Source: Hoeflea_A sp965228785
Lineage (GTDB): Bacteria > Pseudomonadota > Alphaproteobacteria > Rhizobiales > Rhizobiaceae
NCBI GenBank assembly: GCA_965228785.1
Contig: CBDDIF010000001.1
Location: 2,604,001 to 2,668,000 of the forward strand
Direction: 5' to 3'
Length of the DNA: 64,000 bases
The notes below the pieces were generated by a model. That model made no database searches, had not been told where the DNA came from, and worked only from the letters and a program-made list of their open reading frames with translations. Below are positions 51,425 through 60,032 of the stretch, one piece after another (within the stretch, counting starts at the first letter, position 1; each line of letters begins with the position of its first letter). The position numbers were made by a program, and so were the translations under genes.

Positions 51425-52219
51425 ATGATGAGAATGATACGCCAGGTATTTCAGTATACCCTTGCTGCCGTAGCAGCATCGGTGCTGATCACGCTCGTCC
51501 TGATGACTTTGCTTTTCCCAGGCACAGAGCGGCTTGTCGTGGCCCTTTCCATCGCAACGGTTGTGCCGTTGATCGTCGCGGGGCCAACGACCTGGTATGT
51601 CTGCGCTCAGCGCGAGAAGGTCTCCCGACTTCACGATCGCCTGCAGGCCGCTCACGAGGAACTGAAGGGGCTGCACCAGGAGGCCGAACATCGTGCTTCC
51701 ATCGACCGCATGACCGGCTTGCTCAACCGCGAGAGCTTCATGGTGAGGACCAAATTTCGTCGGCGAAGGACCGACCAGGGGTTCCTGCTGCTGGTCGATA
51801 TCGATGGCTTCAAGGAGGTCAACGACACCTATGGCCATAACGCGGGCGACACGGCTTTGCTCGAAACCGTCAAGGTCTTGAATGCGCTGATCCGTGGTAC
51901 GGACCTGCTGGGCCGTATCGGCGGTGACGAATTCGCACTGTTCCTGTCTGACATGAGCCCGGAAAAGGCCTGGGACATGGCCGAGGACATCCGCCATCAA
52001 GTGGAACACATGTCCTTTCGGCCACGGCCTCAAATTGTTCACAAGCTCACGGTCAGCATCGGCATTGCGCCGGCACCGCAACGCGAACGAATGGTCGACA
52101 TCATGGAGCATGCCGACCAGTCGCTATACGCAGCCAAACGGGCGGGTCGCAATCGAGTGGCGTTTCGACCACGGGACGAGGACCAGGTCGGGGAAATGTC
52201 CTATTCGCAAGCCTCCTGA
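51425..52219 (+). CDS. Membrane diguanylate cyclase (GGDEF)
   Basis: Protein of 264 residues making cyclic di-GMP from GTP. Two N-terminal membrane helices (YTLAAVAASVLITLVLMTLLF and VVALSIATVVPLIVAGPTTWYV) lead through a coiled coil (REKVSRLHDRLQAAHEELKGLHQEAEHR) to a GGDEF domain with an intact active site, RIGGDEFALFL. The inhibitory I-site RGTD sits exactly five residues before GGDEF, so product feedback is expected. It follows murB by 94 bases where ddl would normally be. A link to division is not implied by the sequence alone. Confidence 0.92.
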   Translation: MMRMIRQVFQYTLAAVAASVLITLVLMTLLFPGTERLVVALSIATVVPLIVAGPTTWYVCAQREKVSRLHDRLQAAHEELKGLHQEAEHRASIDRMTGLLNRESFMVRTKFRRRRTDQGFLLLVDIDGFKEVNDTYGHNAGDTALLETVKVLNALIRGTDLLGRIGGDEFALFLSDMSPEKAWDMAEDIRHQVEHMSFRPRPQIVHKLTVSIGIAPAPQRERMVDIMEHADQSLYAAKRAGRNRVAFRPRDEDQVGEMSYSQAS

Positions 52220-52255
52220 GGGCAATGCGTTTGCATCACGCGGATTCGAGAGGGG

Positions 52256-54193
52256 ATGACCGTTACCAAACGCCCGGTCCACACACTGGATGATCGTTGT
52301 GGCATTCTGTTGGGTGGGGTGTCGCGACGGGCGTTGCTACGTGGGACGCTTGCCGCAACAGGCGGTCTGTTGGCCAGCAACAAAACCTTCGCCCATCTGA
52401 CAACCAGCGAGAGTGCGTTGCAGGGCGAGGCCCTCGAAACCGGTTCCGACATAACGCTTGTCGCCAGGTTCGCCACTTACGAGCTGGACTTGGAATACGG
52501 TGTCAATACGGACGGGTCACTGAATTCCCACAGTAGGACGATGAAATCTGGCCGGTTCATGTACAAAAGCCGAACCTTTGCCAGGGACGGCCATGTCGAT
52601 GACAATTTCCTCGGGCCCGTTTTGGAAGTGAAGCCGGGGCAGTCCTTCAGCGTCAGGATCATCAACGAACTGTACGAGACCGGCGAATACGAGAACATCG
52701 GTCCGCCTGAGCCGAAGCCGGAGGACTGGTTCTACCTCATCGACCGGGAAAAAGGTCCTTTAGCAGGTCTGCACAAAATCGACCCACTCGGTTTTTCCAT
52801 GGCCAATACCTGCGATCCCGACACCCACATCAGCAATATCAAGATCGACTGGGTCAACATACCGAAGAACTTCAACTGGACCAACTTGCATACCCATGGG
52901 CTGCAGGTAACGCCGCACCTTTTCGAGCCTGAAGGCACTCTCAACGCCAAAGCCGACTACATCACAATCAAACCAGGGGAGGAAAAAACCTACGCCTTCT
53001 CCCTGGCTGAGGATCATCCGAGCGGCACGTTCTGGTACCACACACACCGTCACAACTCGGTCGCCATCCAGGCATGGAGCGGCATGGCGGGGCTCATCCT
53101 GGTGCGCGGCAGGTATGACGACGAACTCAAGAGCTTCGGCATCACCACGGAGATTCCCTTTGTCGTTCACGATCCGCATTATGATCCGATCTCGCTACCG
53201 AAAGACGGCGCGCCGGGTGTGGCATCGATGGTTCGTTTCGTCGCCGATCCATCCGAGGCCAGAAATTACACATTCATGGTGACGGGCCGCTATCGGCCTG
53301 AATACACCGTCAAGCGAAACGAAGTCGTGCTGCTAAGGCATTTGACGGCCACGGTTGAAAACCTGTGTGGATTCCGGATCGTCAGAAGAGACGAGGCGGT
53401 GGATGGCCCGCCGTCGACCGACGACGTCAACCAGCCGTTCTGGATTATTGCCTCGGACGGCATTGCTTATGACAAGCCCGTTCGACGCGATCTGATGGTA
53501 TCGGGAGGCGGCGAACGCAACGACATCCTGATTCAGCTTCCGAACCCCGGTGTCTATGAAATCTGGAGCGACCGGTGTGAGACGATCCAGTATTTCGGCA
53601 TCGGACCAAAACCGCAATTGCTCGCCACGATCCGGGTGACCGGTGAAGAGGTAAGTGGTCAGGCCGACATTTCGCTGATGGCCTTTACACCGGGCATCGC
53701 GCCTGAAAACGATATCACCGAAGGGGAGATCGTTCGTCGTCGCCACTTCGTGTTCGATTTGGAAAACGATACCTGCCGGTTTCCGTTTCCCCAGTTCAAG
53801 ATCAACGATCGTGATTATCGGCCCGACGAGAGCTACTTCGAAGTGAAAGCCGGGACCGCGGAAGAATGGGTGATCAGCAATCCTTCCGCCGGCACCCACC
53901 CGTTTCATGTGCACGTCAATCCGTTCCAGGTTATGGAAAGGTACAGCGCCCAGGGTGTTCGCAACGACCTGGTTCCCGAAGTGGACCGCTCTTTGGTGGC
54001 GTCCCGGATAGAGGCAATGTCCCATATCCATCGACAGAACATGTGGCGTGACAGCGTCATCGTTCCACCCAAGGGGATGGTGCGCATCTGGATACGCTTC
54101 GACGAGAAACTCGTCGGCAAGACGGTGTTTCACTGCCACTTTCTGGTCCATGAGGAGACCGGCATGTTGCAGAACTTCACGATCGTGCCGTGA
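52256..54193 (+). CDS. Tat-exported multicopper oxidase
   Basis: Periplasmic copper oxidase of 645 residues. The N-terminus has the twin-arginine motif SRRALLRG followed by a hydrophobic stretch. All four copper motifs are present: HTH at 212-214, WYHTHRHN at 260-267, HPFHVHVNP from 548 and the terminal HCHFLVHEETGML from 626 (type 1 Cys627, axial Met637). The protein is longer than CueO and has extra segments in cupredoxin domains 1 and 2. The substrate may be a phenol, bilirubin-like pigment or metal ion. It ends 4 bases into a possible GTG start for the next gene. Confidence 0.9.
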   Translation: MTVTKRPVHTLDDRCGILLGGVSRRALLRGTLAATGGLLASNKTFAHLTTSESALQGEALETGSDITLVARFATYELDLEYGVNTDGSLNSHSRTMKSGRFMYKSRTFARDGHVDDNFLGPVLEVKPGQSFSVRIINELYETGEYENIGPPEPKPEDWFYLIDREKGPLAGLHKIDPLGFSMANTCDPDTHISNIKIDWVNIPKNFNWTNLHTHGLQVTPHLFEPEGTLNAKADYITIKPGEEKTYAFSLAEDHPSGTFWYHTHRHNSVAIQAWSGMAGLILVRGRYDDELKSFGITTEIPFVVHDPHYDPISLPKDGAPGVASMVRFVADPSEARNYTFMVTGRYRPEYTVKRNEVVLLRHLTATVENLCGFRIVRRDEAVDGPPSTDDVNQPFWIIASDGIAYDKPVRRDLMVSGGGERNDILIQLPNPGVYEIWSDRCETIQYFGIGPKPQLLATIRVTGEEVSGQADISLMAFTPGIAPENDITEGEIVRRRHFVFDLENDTCRFPFPQFKINDRDYRPDESYFEVKAGTAEEWVISNPSAGTHPFHVHVNPFQVMERYSAQGVRNDLVPEVDRSLVASRIEAMSHIHRQNMWRDSVIVPPKGMVRIWIRFDEKLVGKTVFHCHFLVHEETGMLQNFTIVP

Positions 54194-54204
54194 GCTCTGG
54201 GATC

Positions 54205-54741
54205 ATGAGCACCACTTCCATTGAGACACCGCGCTTGAAGCTCAGACGCTGGAGGAGCGCCGATCACCCGGCCTTTGCCCGTATTTGCGCTGACCCGGAG
54301 GTCATGCGCTATATCGCCGACGGGTCTCCGAAAACGGCAGAACAGGCATCGAAATCAATCGATAACTACGAAGCGGAATGGGAGGCAAGCGGGTTCGGAC
54401 TGTTCGCTGTGGAGCTGAAGGAGACCGGCGCGCTTGCCGGGTTCGCCGGCTTGTCGACCCCCGACTTCCTGCCGGAAATTCTACCCAGTGTCGAAATTGG
54501 CTGGCGCCTGGACCGGGCTCTTTGGGGGCAGGGCCTCGGCACGGAGGCGGCGAGAGCCGCACTCGACTTTGGTATCCGTGACCTTGGCCAGCGTGCCATC
54601 GTCAGCATCTGCCATGTCGATAACACCGCATCCGAACGCATCATGACCAAACTCGGTCTGACATTCGACCGCCGCACGGTCGTTCCGTCTTCTGATGCGC
54701 CGGTTCTCGTCTACCGGTTGCCGGCGGCCATGTTGCCCTAG
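54205..54741 (+). CDS. GNAT family N-acetyltransferase (RimJ/RimL type)
   Basis: Acetyltransferase of 178 residues resembling the RimJ/RimL group (Acetyltransf_3). It has the start IETPRLKLRRWRSADHPAFARICADPEVMRYI, the core EIGWRLDRALWGQGLGTEAARAALDFG (acetyl-CoA pyrophosphate loop QGLGTE) and the C-terminal ICHVDNTASERIMTKLGLTFDRR. Start ATG 54205; an in-frame GTG at 54190 would overlap the oxidase gene. The acceptor is unknown. Confidence 0.88.
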   Translation: MSTTSIETPRLKLRRWRSADHPAFARICADPEVMRYIADGSPKTAEQASKSIDNYEAEWEASGFGLFAVELKETGALAGFAGLSTPDFLPEILPSVEIGWRLDRALWGQGLGTEAARAALDFGIRDLGQRAIVSICHVDNTASERIMTKLGLTFDRRTVVPSSDAPVLVYRLPAAMLP

Positions 54742-54751
54742 AGACGAAGTT

Positions 54752-54865
54752 CTAACGACGGGATCTGGAGCTGATCATCAAAAGCAGGATAACAGCACCC
54801 AGCACAGCCACTCCAAACAATCCGGCGGCATACGCTAGTACGGTTATCCAAAAATCCGTTGCCAT
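54752..54865 (-). CDS. Putative 37-residue single-helix membrane protein
   Basis: A 37-codon frame from ATG 54865 to TAG 54752 on the minus strand. The product begins MATDFWITVLAYAAG, continues as one long hydrophobic helix through LFGVAVLGAVILLLMI, and ends in a basic tail SSRSRR, giving the orientation of a small inner-membrane protein with cytosolic C-terminus. An AGGGA lies about 10 bases upstream of the start. It is convergent with the acetyltransferase gene. No homologue is recognised; the composition argues for a real microprotein. Confidence 0.5.
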   Translation of the reverse strand: MATDFWITVLAYAAGLFGVAVLGAVILLLMISSRSRR

Positions 54866-55031
54866 GCTCGGTGTCCCTGCCAAGGCCCGCTACGGTTAAG
54901 AGCAAACATAAGAAGCCGGCTGGCTGCGTGTCAAACCAATCCGTTTTTCGATCGGCCCGAGACGGGCTGCTCACAAAAGCGTGTTCAGCGGGTAACTATT
55001 TCTATCGATGTCGGCATTGTAATGTTCCGCC

Positions 55032-55403
55032 ATGCGTGCCCTTGCCTCGATTCTGCTGGCCTTTTGCCTTGTGTCGCTTTCGGCACTGGCGAGCTATGGC
55101 AAGACAAATGCGGTTCATACGGCCTACATCGGAGCAGAGATTGTCCAATTGTCGGACGATGCCGCGATCGAGGTGTCCGTTCAGATTTCCGACCAAACGC
55201 TCGACGATACAGAAAGAGATTGTCGCTGCAAGAAAGAGTCCGGTTCCCTGTCATTGACCTGCGGTGTGACCCTTGCGCTTTCCGATGAAAGCGGCTGCGG
55301 CCATCTTCTCGTCGTCAAACGCGCCTGGTTTGCCTTTGAGGCAAACGATCGCGACACAGGCATGATGTACCTTCTGCGAAGGCCACCCCGAGACGTTCTT
55401 TAG
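55032..55403 (+). CDS. Hypothetical secreted protein with four cysteines
   Basis: Protein of 123 residues with a clear Sec signal peptide (RALASILLAFCLVSLSALA, cut near ALASYG). The mature part has four cysteines: a CRC pair at 64 and 66 and single cysteines at 77 and 89, suggesting two disulfides. It is rich in Asp and Ser with a basic C-terminus (LLRRPPRDVL). I do not recognise the family. It is on the same strand as the small frame, L,D-transpeptidase and Tat thioredoxin-like genes downstream, which may act on its cysteines. Confidence 0.6.
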   Translation: MRALASILLAFCLVSLSALASYGKTNAVHTAYIGAEIVQLSDDAAIEVSVQISDQTLDDTERDCRCKKESGSLSLTCGVTLALSDESGCGHLLVVKRAWFAFEANDRDTGMMYLLRRPPRDVL

Positions 55404-55454
55404 AGCCCTTATCGCACGCATCGCGTGCCCATATGTGCCTGAAGGACAAGCATC

Positions 55455-55613
55455 ATGAATGTCGATTGCCTTTTTGCGAATGGAGCAAATGAGTCCATTC
55501 GATCGAGGGTTGCCGTTGAGGCGGTAACCGCTCAGCGTTTCTCACGCCCGAACACCAAAGCAGTTGTTTCCGGGGCTCCCGCGTCAAAGCGGCCTATGGG
55601 CCTCTGGCGCTAG
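55455..55613 (+). CDS. Putative 52-residue protein upstream of the L,D-transpeptidase gene
   Basis: A 52-codon frame from ATG 55455 to TAG 55611-55613, with AAGGA about 8 bases before the start. The product is basic and polar (Arg- and Ser-rich in the second half, ending RPMGLWR), with no membrane segment. It ends 18 bases before the L,D-transpeptidase ATG. No family is recognised. It could be a leader peptide or small protein, or chance; evidence is the ribosome-binding site and position only. Confidence 0.35.
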   Translation: MNVDCLFANGANESIRSRVAVEAVTAQRFSRPNTKAVVSGAPASKRPMGLWR

Positions 55614-55631
55614 TCAAACGGGAACAGAACC

Positions 55632-56315
55632 ATGAAAAATCTTCCATCCGGCCAGTCCCGGAGAGCGTTTTTGTGCAGCCTCGGTGGCTTCGGGCTGGTC
55701 TCGGTTGCCGGTTGCACCACTGTTGGCGAGCCGAATGACGGCGAGACCGTTGCGAAGCTTTCGCCCAGGTCGAGCAAAGCGCTCTACCGTGCGCTGCCGA
55801 ACGAAAAATATCCGATTCCCGCCATCAAGCCGGGTCAGTTGAAGCCGCAATACCATCGCCAACGGGTGCGTTACCGGACCTCCGAAAAGCCCGGCACGGT
55901 CGTCGTCGATACGCGCAATTTCTACCTCTATCACGTCGAACCCGGCGGCAAAGCCATGCGCTACGGTGTCGGGTTGGGGCGGGCCGGCTTTGCCTGGTCT
56001 GGACGCGCCCGCATTGCCTGGAAACGAAAATGGCCAAAGTGGACGCCGCCTGATGAGATGATTCGACGGGAGCCCAGTCTTGCCCGGTGGAGCGCCGAGA
56101 ATGGCGGCATGCCACCTGGCCTGAGAAACCCGCTCGGTTCCCGTGCGCTCTACATCTTTCAGGGCAATCGGGACACGCTCTACCGGCTGCACGGAACGCC
56201 CGAGGTCGAATCCATCGGACGGGCGGTTTCGAGCGGCTGCGTTCGGCTGGTCAACCACGACGTGATCGACCTCTATGATCGGGTTCGATCCGGGTCGGCC
56301 ATCGTCGTCGTCTAG
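55632..56315 (+). CDS. L,D-transpeptidase (YkuD), Tat-type lipoprotein
   Basis: Envelope enzyme of 227 residues. The N-terminus combines a twin-arginine motif (QSRRAFLCSLG) with a lipobox (SVAGC, Cys28), so a Tat-exported lipoprotein is predicted. The YkuD domain has the acid-loop His187 in YRLHGTPEVESIG and nucleophile Cys203 in SSGCVRL. It forms 3-3 murein cross-links or attaches proteins or lipids to diaminopimelate. RBS GGGAACAG precedes the start. It is followed at 17 bases by a 90-residue gene and then a Tat thioredoxin-like gene; the latter could keep Cys203 reduced. Confidence 0.9.
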   Translation: MKNLPSGQSRRAFLCSLGGFGLVSVAGCTTVGEPNDGETVAKLSPRSSKALYRALPNEKYPIPAIKPGQLKPQYHRQRVRYRTSEKPGTVVVDTRNFYLYHVEPGGKAMRYGVGLGRAGFAWSGRARIAWKRKWPKWTPPDEMIRREPSLARWSAENGGMPPGLRNPLGSRALYIFQGNRDTLYRLHGTPEVESIGRAVSSGCVRLVNHDVIDLYDRVRSGSAIVVV

Positions 56316-56332
56316 AATTTGGGGGACATGCA

Positions 56333-56605
56333 ATGAGTGCAGCAACTGCACAGCACTGTGACCGTATCGAATCGGAACGGCCAGCTTTTGGCGACGACCC
56401 GGCGACCGAAGTCGAGCTGCGAACAGATTTCCTGGAAGAGGGCATCGAAGATATTGGCCAACTGGCCAGCTCAATCGGTTTCACCTCTCAGGAAATCATT
56501 GAGCTTGAGCGGTTCTACCGCTTCGTGCCCAAAACACCTTTGAGACGATCATCGCGATCGATGCTGGCACACAGCATCGAAAAGCGGGTGGAGATGTCAT
56601 CATGA
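56333..56605 (+). CDS. Hypothetical 90-residue protein in L,D-transpeptidase operon
   Basis: Soluble acidic-to-basic protein of 90 residues without signal peptide. The first two thirds are acidic and helical (RTDFLEEGIEDIGQLASSIGFTSQEIIELERFYRF) and the last third is basic and serine-rich. GGGGGA lies 8 bases before ATG 56333. Its stop overlaps the next start by 4 bases (ATGA at 56602), so translation of the thioredoxin-like gene depends on it. I do not recognise a family; the gene arrangement is the main support. Confidence 0.6.
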   Translation: MSAATAQHCDRIESERPAFGDDPATEVELRTDFLEEGIEDIGQLASSIGFTSQEIIELERFYRFVPKTPLRRSSRSMLAHSIEKRVEMSS

Positions 56606-57075
56606 CAAAAAACAGGAAATCGAAATCAGCCAGGCGCAAGACGGAATCATACAAGCCGATCAATCGGCGCAAATTTCTCGGCCTGAGCCGCAACGGTGCC
56701 GTTGCGGTCTTGGCTGTCGGGGGCGCCGGTTTCTTCGTCGTGCGCCATGTTCAGGGCGCCATGCACGAACACGATCTGTCGCGGGTTGGAAACGGCACGC
56801 CAACAGTCGTCCAGATCCATGATCCGCAATGTTCGCAATGCCTCGCGCTACAACGCCAAACCCGCCGTGCTCTCGATAGCTTCGAAAGCGACGAGATCGA
56901 CTATGTGATTGCCAATATTCGATCGGCTGAGGGCAGGGCCTTTGCGAGCCGGTATGCCGCCGCCCACGTGACACTTCTGCTGTTCGATTCCGACGGCGAG
57001 CATAAGGGCACTCTGCGGGGGCAACGGCGCAGCAGCGAACTGGCCAACGCATTCCGTCAAATCGTGCCGGATTGA
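56602..57075 (+). CDS. Tat-exported thioredoxin-fold protein with CSQC motif
   Basis: Protein of 157 residues. After a strongly basic start comes a twin-arginine motif (NRRKFLGLSRNG) and a hydrophobic helix (AVAVLAVGGAGFFVV), probably anchoring it in the membrane. The rest is a thioredoxin fold with the redox motif Cys77-Ser-Gln-Cys80 in VVQIHDPQCSQCLALQRQTRRAL, and a C-terminal LLLFDSDGEHKGTLRGQR. The cis-proline usual before the last strands is not obvious. It likely reduces or senses periplasmic thiols; the L,D-transpeptidase cysteine is a candidate partner. Confidence 0.8.
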   Translation: MTKNRKSKSARRKTESYKPINRRKFLGLSRNGAVAVLAVGGAGFFVVRHVQGAMHEHDLSRVGNGTPTVVQIHDPQCSQCLALQRQTRRALDSFESDEIDYVIANIRSAEGRAFASRYAAAHVTLLLFDSDGEHKGTLRGQRRSSELANAFRQIVPD

Positions 57076-57076
57076 C

Positions 57077-57106
57077 CGGTTCTGGCGCGGTAACCGCCTT
57101 TTTTGT
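57077..57106 (+). terminator. Probable terminator after the Tat thioredoxin-like gene
   Basis: Just past the stop, CGGTT pairs with AACCG around a 10-base loop, or GGCG with CGCC inside it, and six T residues follow at about 57099-57104. Position and T tract fit intrinsic termination; the stem is short. Confidence 0.55.
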
Positions 57107-57463
57107 GTTCGGGTTTGGGCCTGAAGGTACCGACAAAGGAATGGTTCGGGTCGAAAGGACGCGCCCGGTACGTTTACGCTCGGCTTTTTCTTGCTTTGTC
57201 GGCGACAAAGGCCTAGATAGTGCGCACTGTTTCTTTGGCTGGCTTTTGCGGCGTCATCGTTTTCGACCCGCCGCTTCTTCCAAATTCTCGATCCCGTTTG
57301 ATTGAGAGTGGTGCTCACCCGGAGCATCTGTTGGGATGCGACCAGAAGTGTATGCGACAAAGTTCGATCGCGCTCTGCGCGGTAACGGGCTCGTCAGCGA
57401 AAGACCGCCAAGACTATCGGACCAGCGACCGCACGGTGGTCGTCGACGTATAAAGGAGAAAGC
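57107..57463. other. Intergenic region before rpsU
   Basis: About 360 bases with no supported gene. Short frames here lack ribosome-binding sites and recognisable products. It should contain the rpsU promoter; AAAGGAGAAAGC directly before 57464 is the rpsU ribosome-binding site. Confidence 0.6.
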
Positions 57464-57694
57464 ATGCAGGTTCTCGTCAGAGAAAACAATGTTGATCAGG
57501 CGCTTCGGGTGCTGAAGAAAAAGATGCAGCGGGAGGGCGTTTTTCGCGAAATGAAAGCCCGCAAATCCTACGAGAAACCATCGGAAAAACGGTCGCGCGA
57601 GAAGGCCGAGGCGATCCGCCGGACGCGCAAGGCCGCACGCAAGCTTGCGCAGCGCGAAGGACTTCTGCCGCGTAAGCCAAGACCGACGCGCTAG
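57464..57694 (+). CDS. rpsU: 30S ribosomal protein S21
   Basis: Small-subunit protein of 76 residues that helps mRNA binding during initiation. The N-terminal MQVLVRENNVDQALRVLKKKMQREGVFREMKARKSYEKPSEKRSREKAEAIRR is the conserved S21 core, and the C-terminus is Arg- and Lys-rich as in alphaproteobacteria. A consensus ribosome-binding site (AAAGGAGAAAGC) precedes it. It is convergent with the MFS gene 9 bases away. Confidence 0.96.
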   Translation: MQVLVRENNVDQALRVLKKKMQREGVFREMKARKSYEKPSEKRSREKAEAIRRTRKAARKLAQREGLLPRKPRPTR

Positions 57695-57703
57695 CAGCAG
57701 GTT

Positions 57704-58864
57704 TTAGGCCGCGGAAAGCTTCCGGCTCGTCATTCTGAAGAGAGCCAGTAAAGTACCCGCGGCCAATAGGCAGACGGTTCCCAGGTCGAATGCGACCGCG
57801 GTGCTTTTGAACCGGTCTGCCAGGGCTCCTGCAATCATGGGGGCCAACACCACCACGACATAGTAGAGCGTATAGAACACACCCATGCCGACCGCTCTTC
57901 GGTCGGCATCGAGGATCCGTGACGGCAGGGCCATGATCGGGCCGGGAGAGAGACTGGCCGCAAGCCCGAGAACCACAAAGGCAACCAGCACCGCATCGGT
58001 ACGTGAGGCTACCAGAATCGCCAAACCGAAAAGTACAAGGCCCGCGGCCAGTATCAGATCGTTGCGACCGATTCGATCCGCCAGGAACCCGGCGCACGGG
58101 ATTCCGACCGCCATCACCCACAAAACCACACTGGTGACCGAACTTGCCTCGCCGGCGGTCCAGCCGCGTTCGACAAGCATGGTGGGTGCGAAGCCGAACA
58201 CCAGGACAAGAGCGGCGTTGTAAAGGCCCCAGATCAGCCCTGCGTGAACCGTGCCCATGAAGACCGTTCGGCCCAAGGGTGCGTTTTCCGAGGCAGCATT
58301 GTCGTCAGTGGCCGGAGGTCGATAGCCCAAAGCCAGGGCCAGAAATCCCAGTGCTGCCAAAGCGGCAACAACAGTCGACGCGAATACGAGGCCCTGTGTT
58401 TCGGCAAGCGTCGGCAGGGTCAACAGAGCCAGCCCGATCCCGAATGGCCATGAGTTGATGAAGATGCTCATGGCCGTGGCGATTTCACGTCCGGCGAACC
58501 TGTCTGTCACCATCTTCGTCATCAGCACGTTGAGCAGGATCCCGCCGGTGCCCGCCAGCAACCGCCCGGCAATCTGCCAATCCCAGCTTTCGGACAGCGC
58601 CATGATCAGTCCGCCGACCACCATCATGGCGAGGCCGGCGAGCACACAGAGCTTGTCGCCGAATCGTTTTCCCAGCGCGCCGCCCGGATAGGCCAGCGCA
58701 ATGCCGGGAAGAAAATAAAGACCGATGACGAAGCCGATATCGGCAATGCCCACGCCGTACCGATCCATAAGGAACGGTGACAGCGTCGCGACCGCCTGAA
58801 ACTGAAACGCCATTATTGCCCTGACGCCGAAAAGCAGGACCAAAACCAGCCAACGATTGTTCAC
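57704..58864 (-). CDS. MFS transporter
   Basis: Twelve-helix major facilitator protein of 386 residues. The loop 2-3 motif appears as YPGGALGKRFGDKLCVLAGLAMMVVG, and the second half has GFLADRIGRNDLILAAGLVLFG. It resembles the CynX/NimT-like or general MFS_1 group. It is divergent from the HTH-GAF regulator, which may control it. The substrate cannot be assigned. Confidence 0.87.
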   Translation of the reverse strand: MNNRWLVLVLLFGVRAIMAFQFQAVATLSPFLMDRYGVGIADIGFVIGLYFLPGIALAYPGGALGKRFGDKLCVLAGLAMMVVGGLIMALSESWDWQIAGRLLAGTGGILLNVLMTKMVTDRFAGREIATAMSIFINSWPFGIGLALLTLPTLAETQGLVFASTVVAALAALGFLALALGYRPPATDDNAASENAPLGRTVFMGTVHAGLIWGLYNAALVLVFGFAPTMLVERGWTAGEASSVTSVVLWVMAVGIPCAGFLADRIGRNDLILAAGLVLFGLAILVASRTDAVLVAFVVLGLAASLSPGPIMALPSRILDADRRAVGMGVFYTLYYVVVVLAPMIAGALADRFKSTAVAFDLGTVCLLAAGTLLALFRMTSRKLSAA

Positions 58865-59013
58865 GCGAAACCTCCTGATCGGGTAACACTAGCCGCGGGC
58901 ACGGTCGGCGCCTATCGTGCGGCTGCAGCACTTGTCGTGTTGCATTTGCCGCAAATCGCATACTGCATCTGTACTATTGATGGTGTGCGCCGCCGGGGAG
59001 GGACGACAGCAGG

Positions 59014-59829
59014 ATGGACAGGCAGGACCATCGAAGTGAACTGACGCCACGCGAACACGAGATTGCGACGGCGTACGCAAACGGAGACACCTATCGTCGC
59101 ATCGCAAACCGGTTGTTCATTGCACCGGCCACCGTCCGAACTCACCTGGCCACCATTTATCGCAAGCTCGGCGTCTCATCAAAAATCGAATTGAACACGT
59201 TTCTGGCCGGCGATAAGCCTGCGCGCGTTCATGACAACGAAGAACGGGACATGCTCATTTCGGAACTGGCGTTAAGCCTCGATGAGGCAATTGGCCGGGA
59301 AAGGGCGCTCGCCGAGGTTTTGCGCATCATCAGCCGATCTCGTGGGCAGCTGTCGGAGGTGTTGGAGTCGGTGCTCGGGTATGCGCTTGAATTGTGTGAT
59401 GCTGAATTTGGAATCCTCTTCGAGTTCGAGGAGCCCAGCGCCTATCGGGCGATCTACCAAAAGGGCATACCGGTAGACTTCTCCGAGTGGCTTGGGGAGC
59501 AGGGGAACTTCGTGGTGGGCGCGCAGACCGGCCTCGGTCGTGTGGCGGCGACCCGCGCTGTCGTCAACATCCCCGACGTGCGCTCCGAAGCCATCTATCG
59601 CAGCGGCGATCCACTGCGGTTCGCGACCGCGAAGCTCGGTGGTGCACGCTCGTTCGCTGCGATCCCGATGCTTGGTGGCGATCGCCTGCTCGGTGCCTTC
59701 ACGGTCTACCGACAAACGCTGCGCCCATTCGACCAGCGCACGCTCGCCATTGCCAGCATGTTTGCCGACCAAAGCGCCATTGCCATAGAAAATGCCCGGT
59801 TGATCGAACGGACGCACACGCTTTCCTGA
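59014..59829 (+). CDS. LuxR-type HTH protein with C-terminal GAF domain
   Basis: Protein of 271 residues. The LuxR helix-turn-helix is at the N-terminus (SELTPREHEIATAYANGDTYRRIANRLFIAPATVRTHLATIYRKLGV), opposite to the usual order. A linker helix and a GAF sensor domain follow (residues about 105-260, ending MFADQSAIAIENARLIERTHTL). In related proteins the GAF domain is followed by a cyclase or kinase domain; here the frame stops right after the connecting helix, so this may be a compact regulator or a truncated one. No continuing catalytic frame is seen downstream. Confidence 0.8.
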   Translation: MDRQDHRSELTPREHEIATAYANGDTYRRIANRLFIAPATVRTHLATIYRKLGVSSKIELNTFLAGDKPARVHDNEERDMLISELALSLDEAIGRERALAEVLRIISRSRGQLSEVLESVLGYALELCDAEFGILFEFEEPSAYRAIYQKGIPVDFSEWLGEQGNFVVGAQTGLGRVAATRAVVNIPDVRSEAIYRSGDPLRFATAKLGGARSFAAIPMLGGDRLLGAFTVYRQTLRPFDQRTLAIASMFADQSAIAIENARLIERTHTLS

Positions 59830-60032
59830 TCTTGTTTTGACTGGCGACAGGGCCCGTGGTCTCTGTTGTTCTGGGGTCGGGACTCACCATAGATGAAAAT
59901 GTCGAATGATAGCCCAGAGCCCAAAGTTAAAGATGCTGAGCGCTGCGTGAATGTCCGCATTGGCGAATTGAGCAAGAAACGGGTTGATTTCCTACTTAGG
60001 CACTGCTCTGACGCGCAATATCAGGAGGCATC

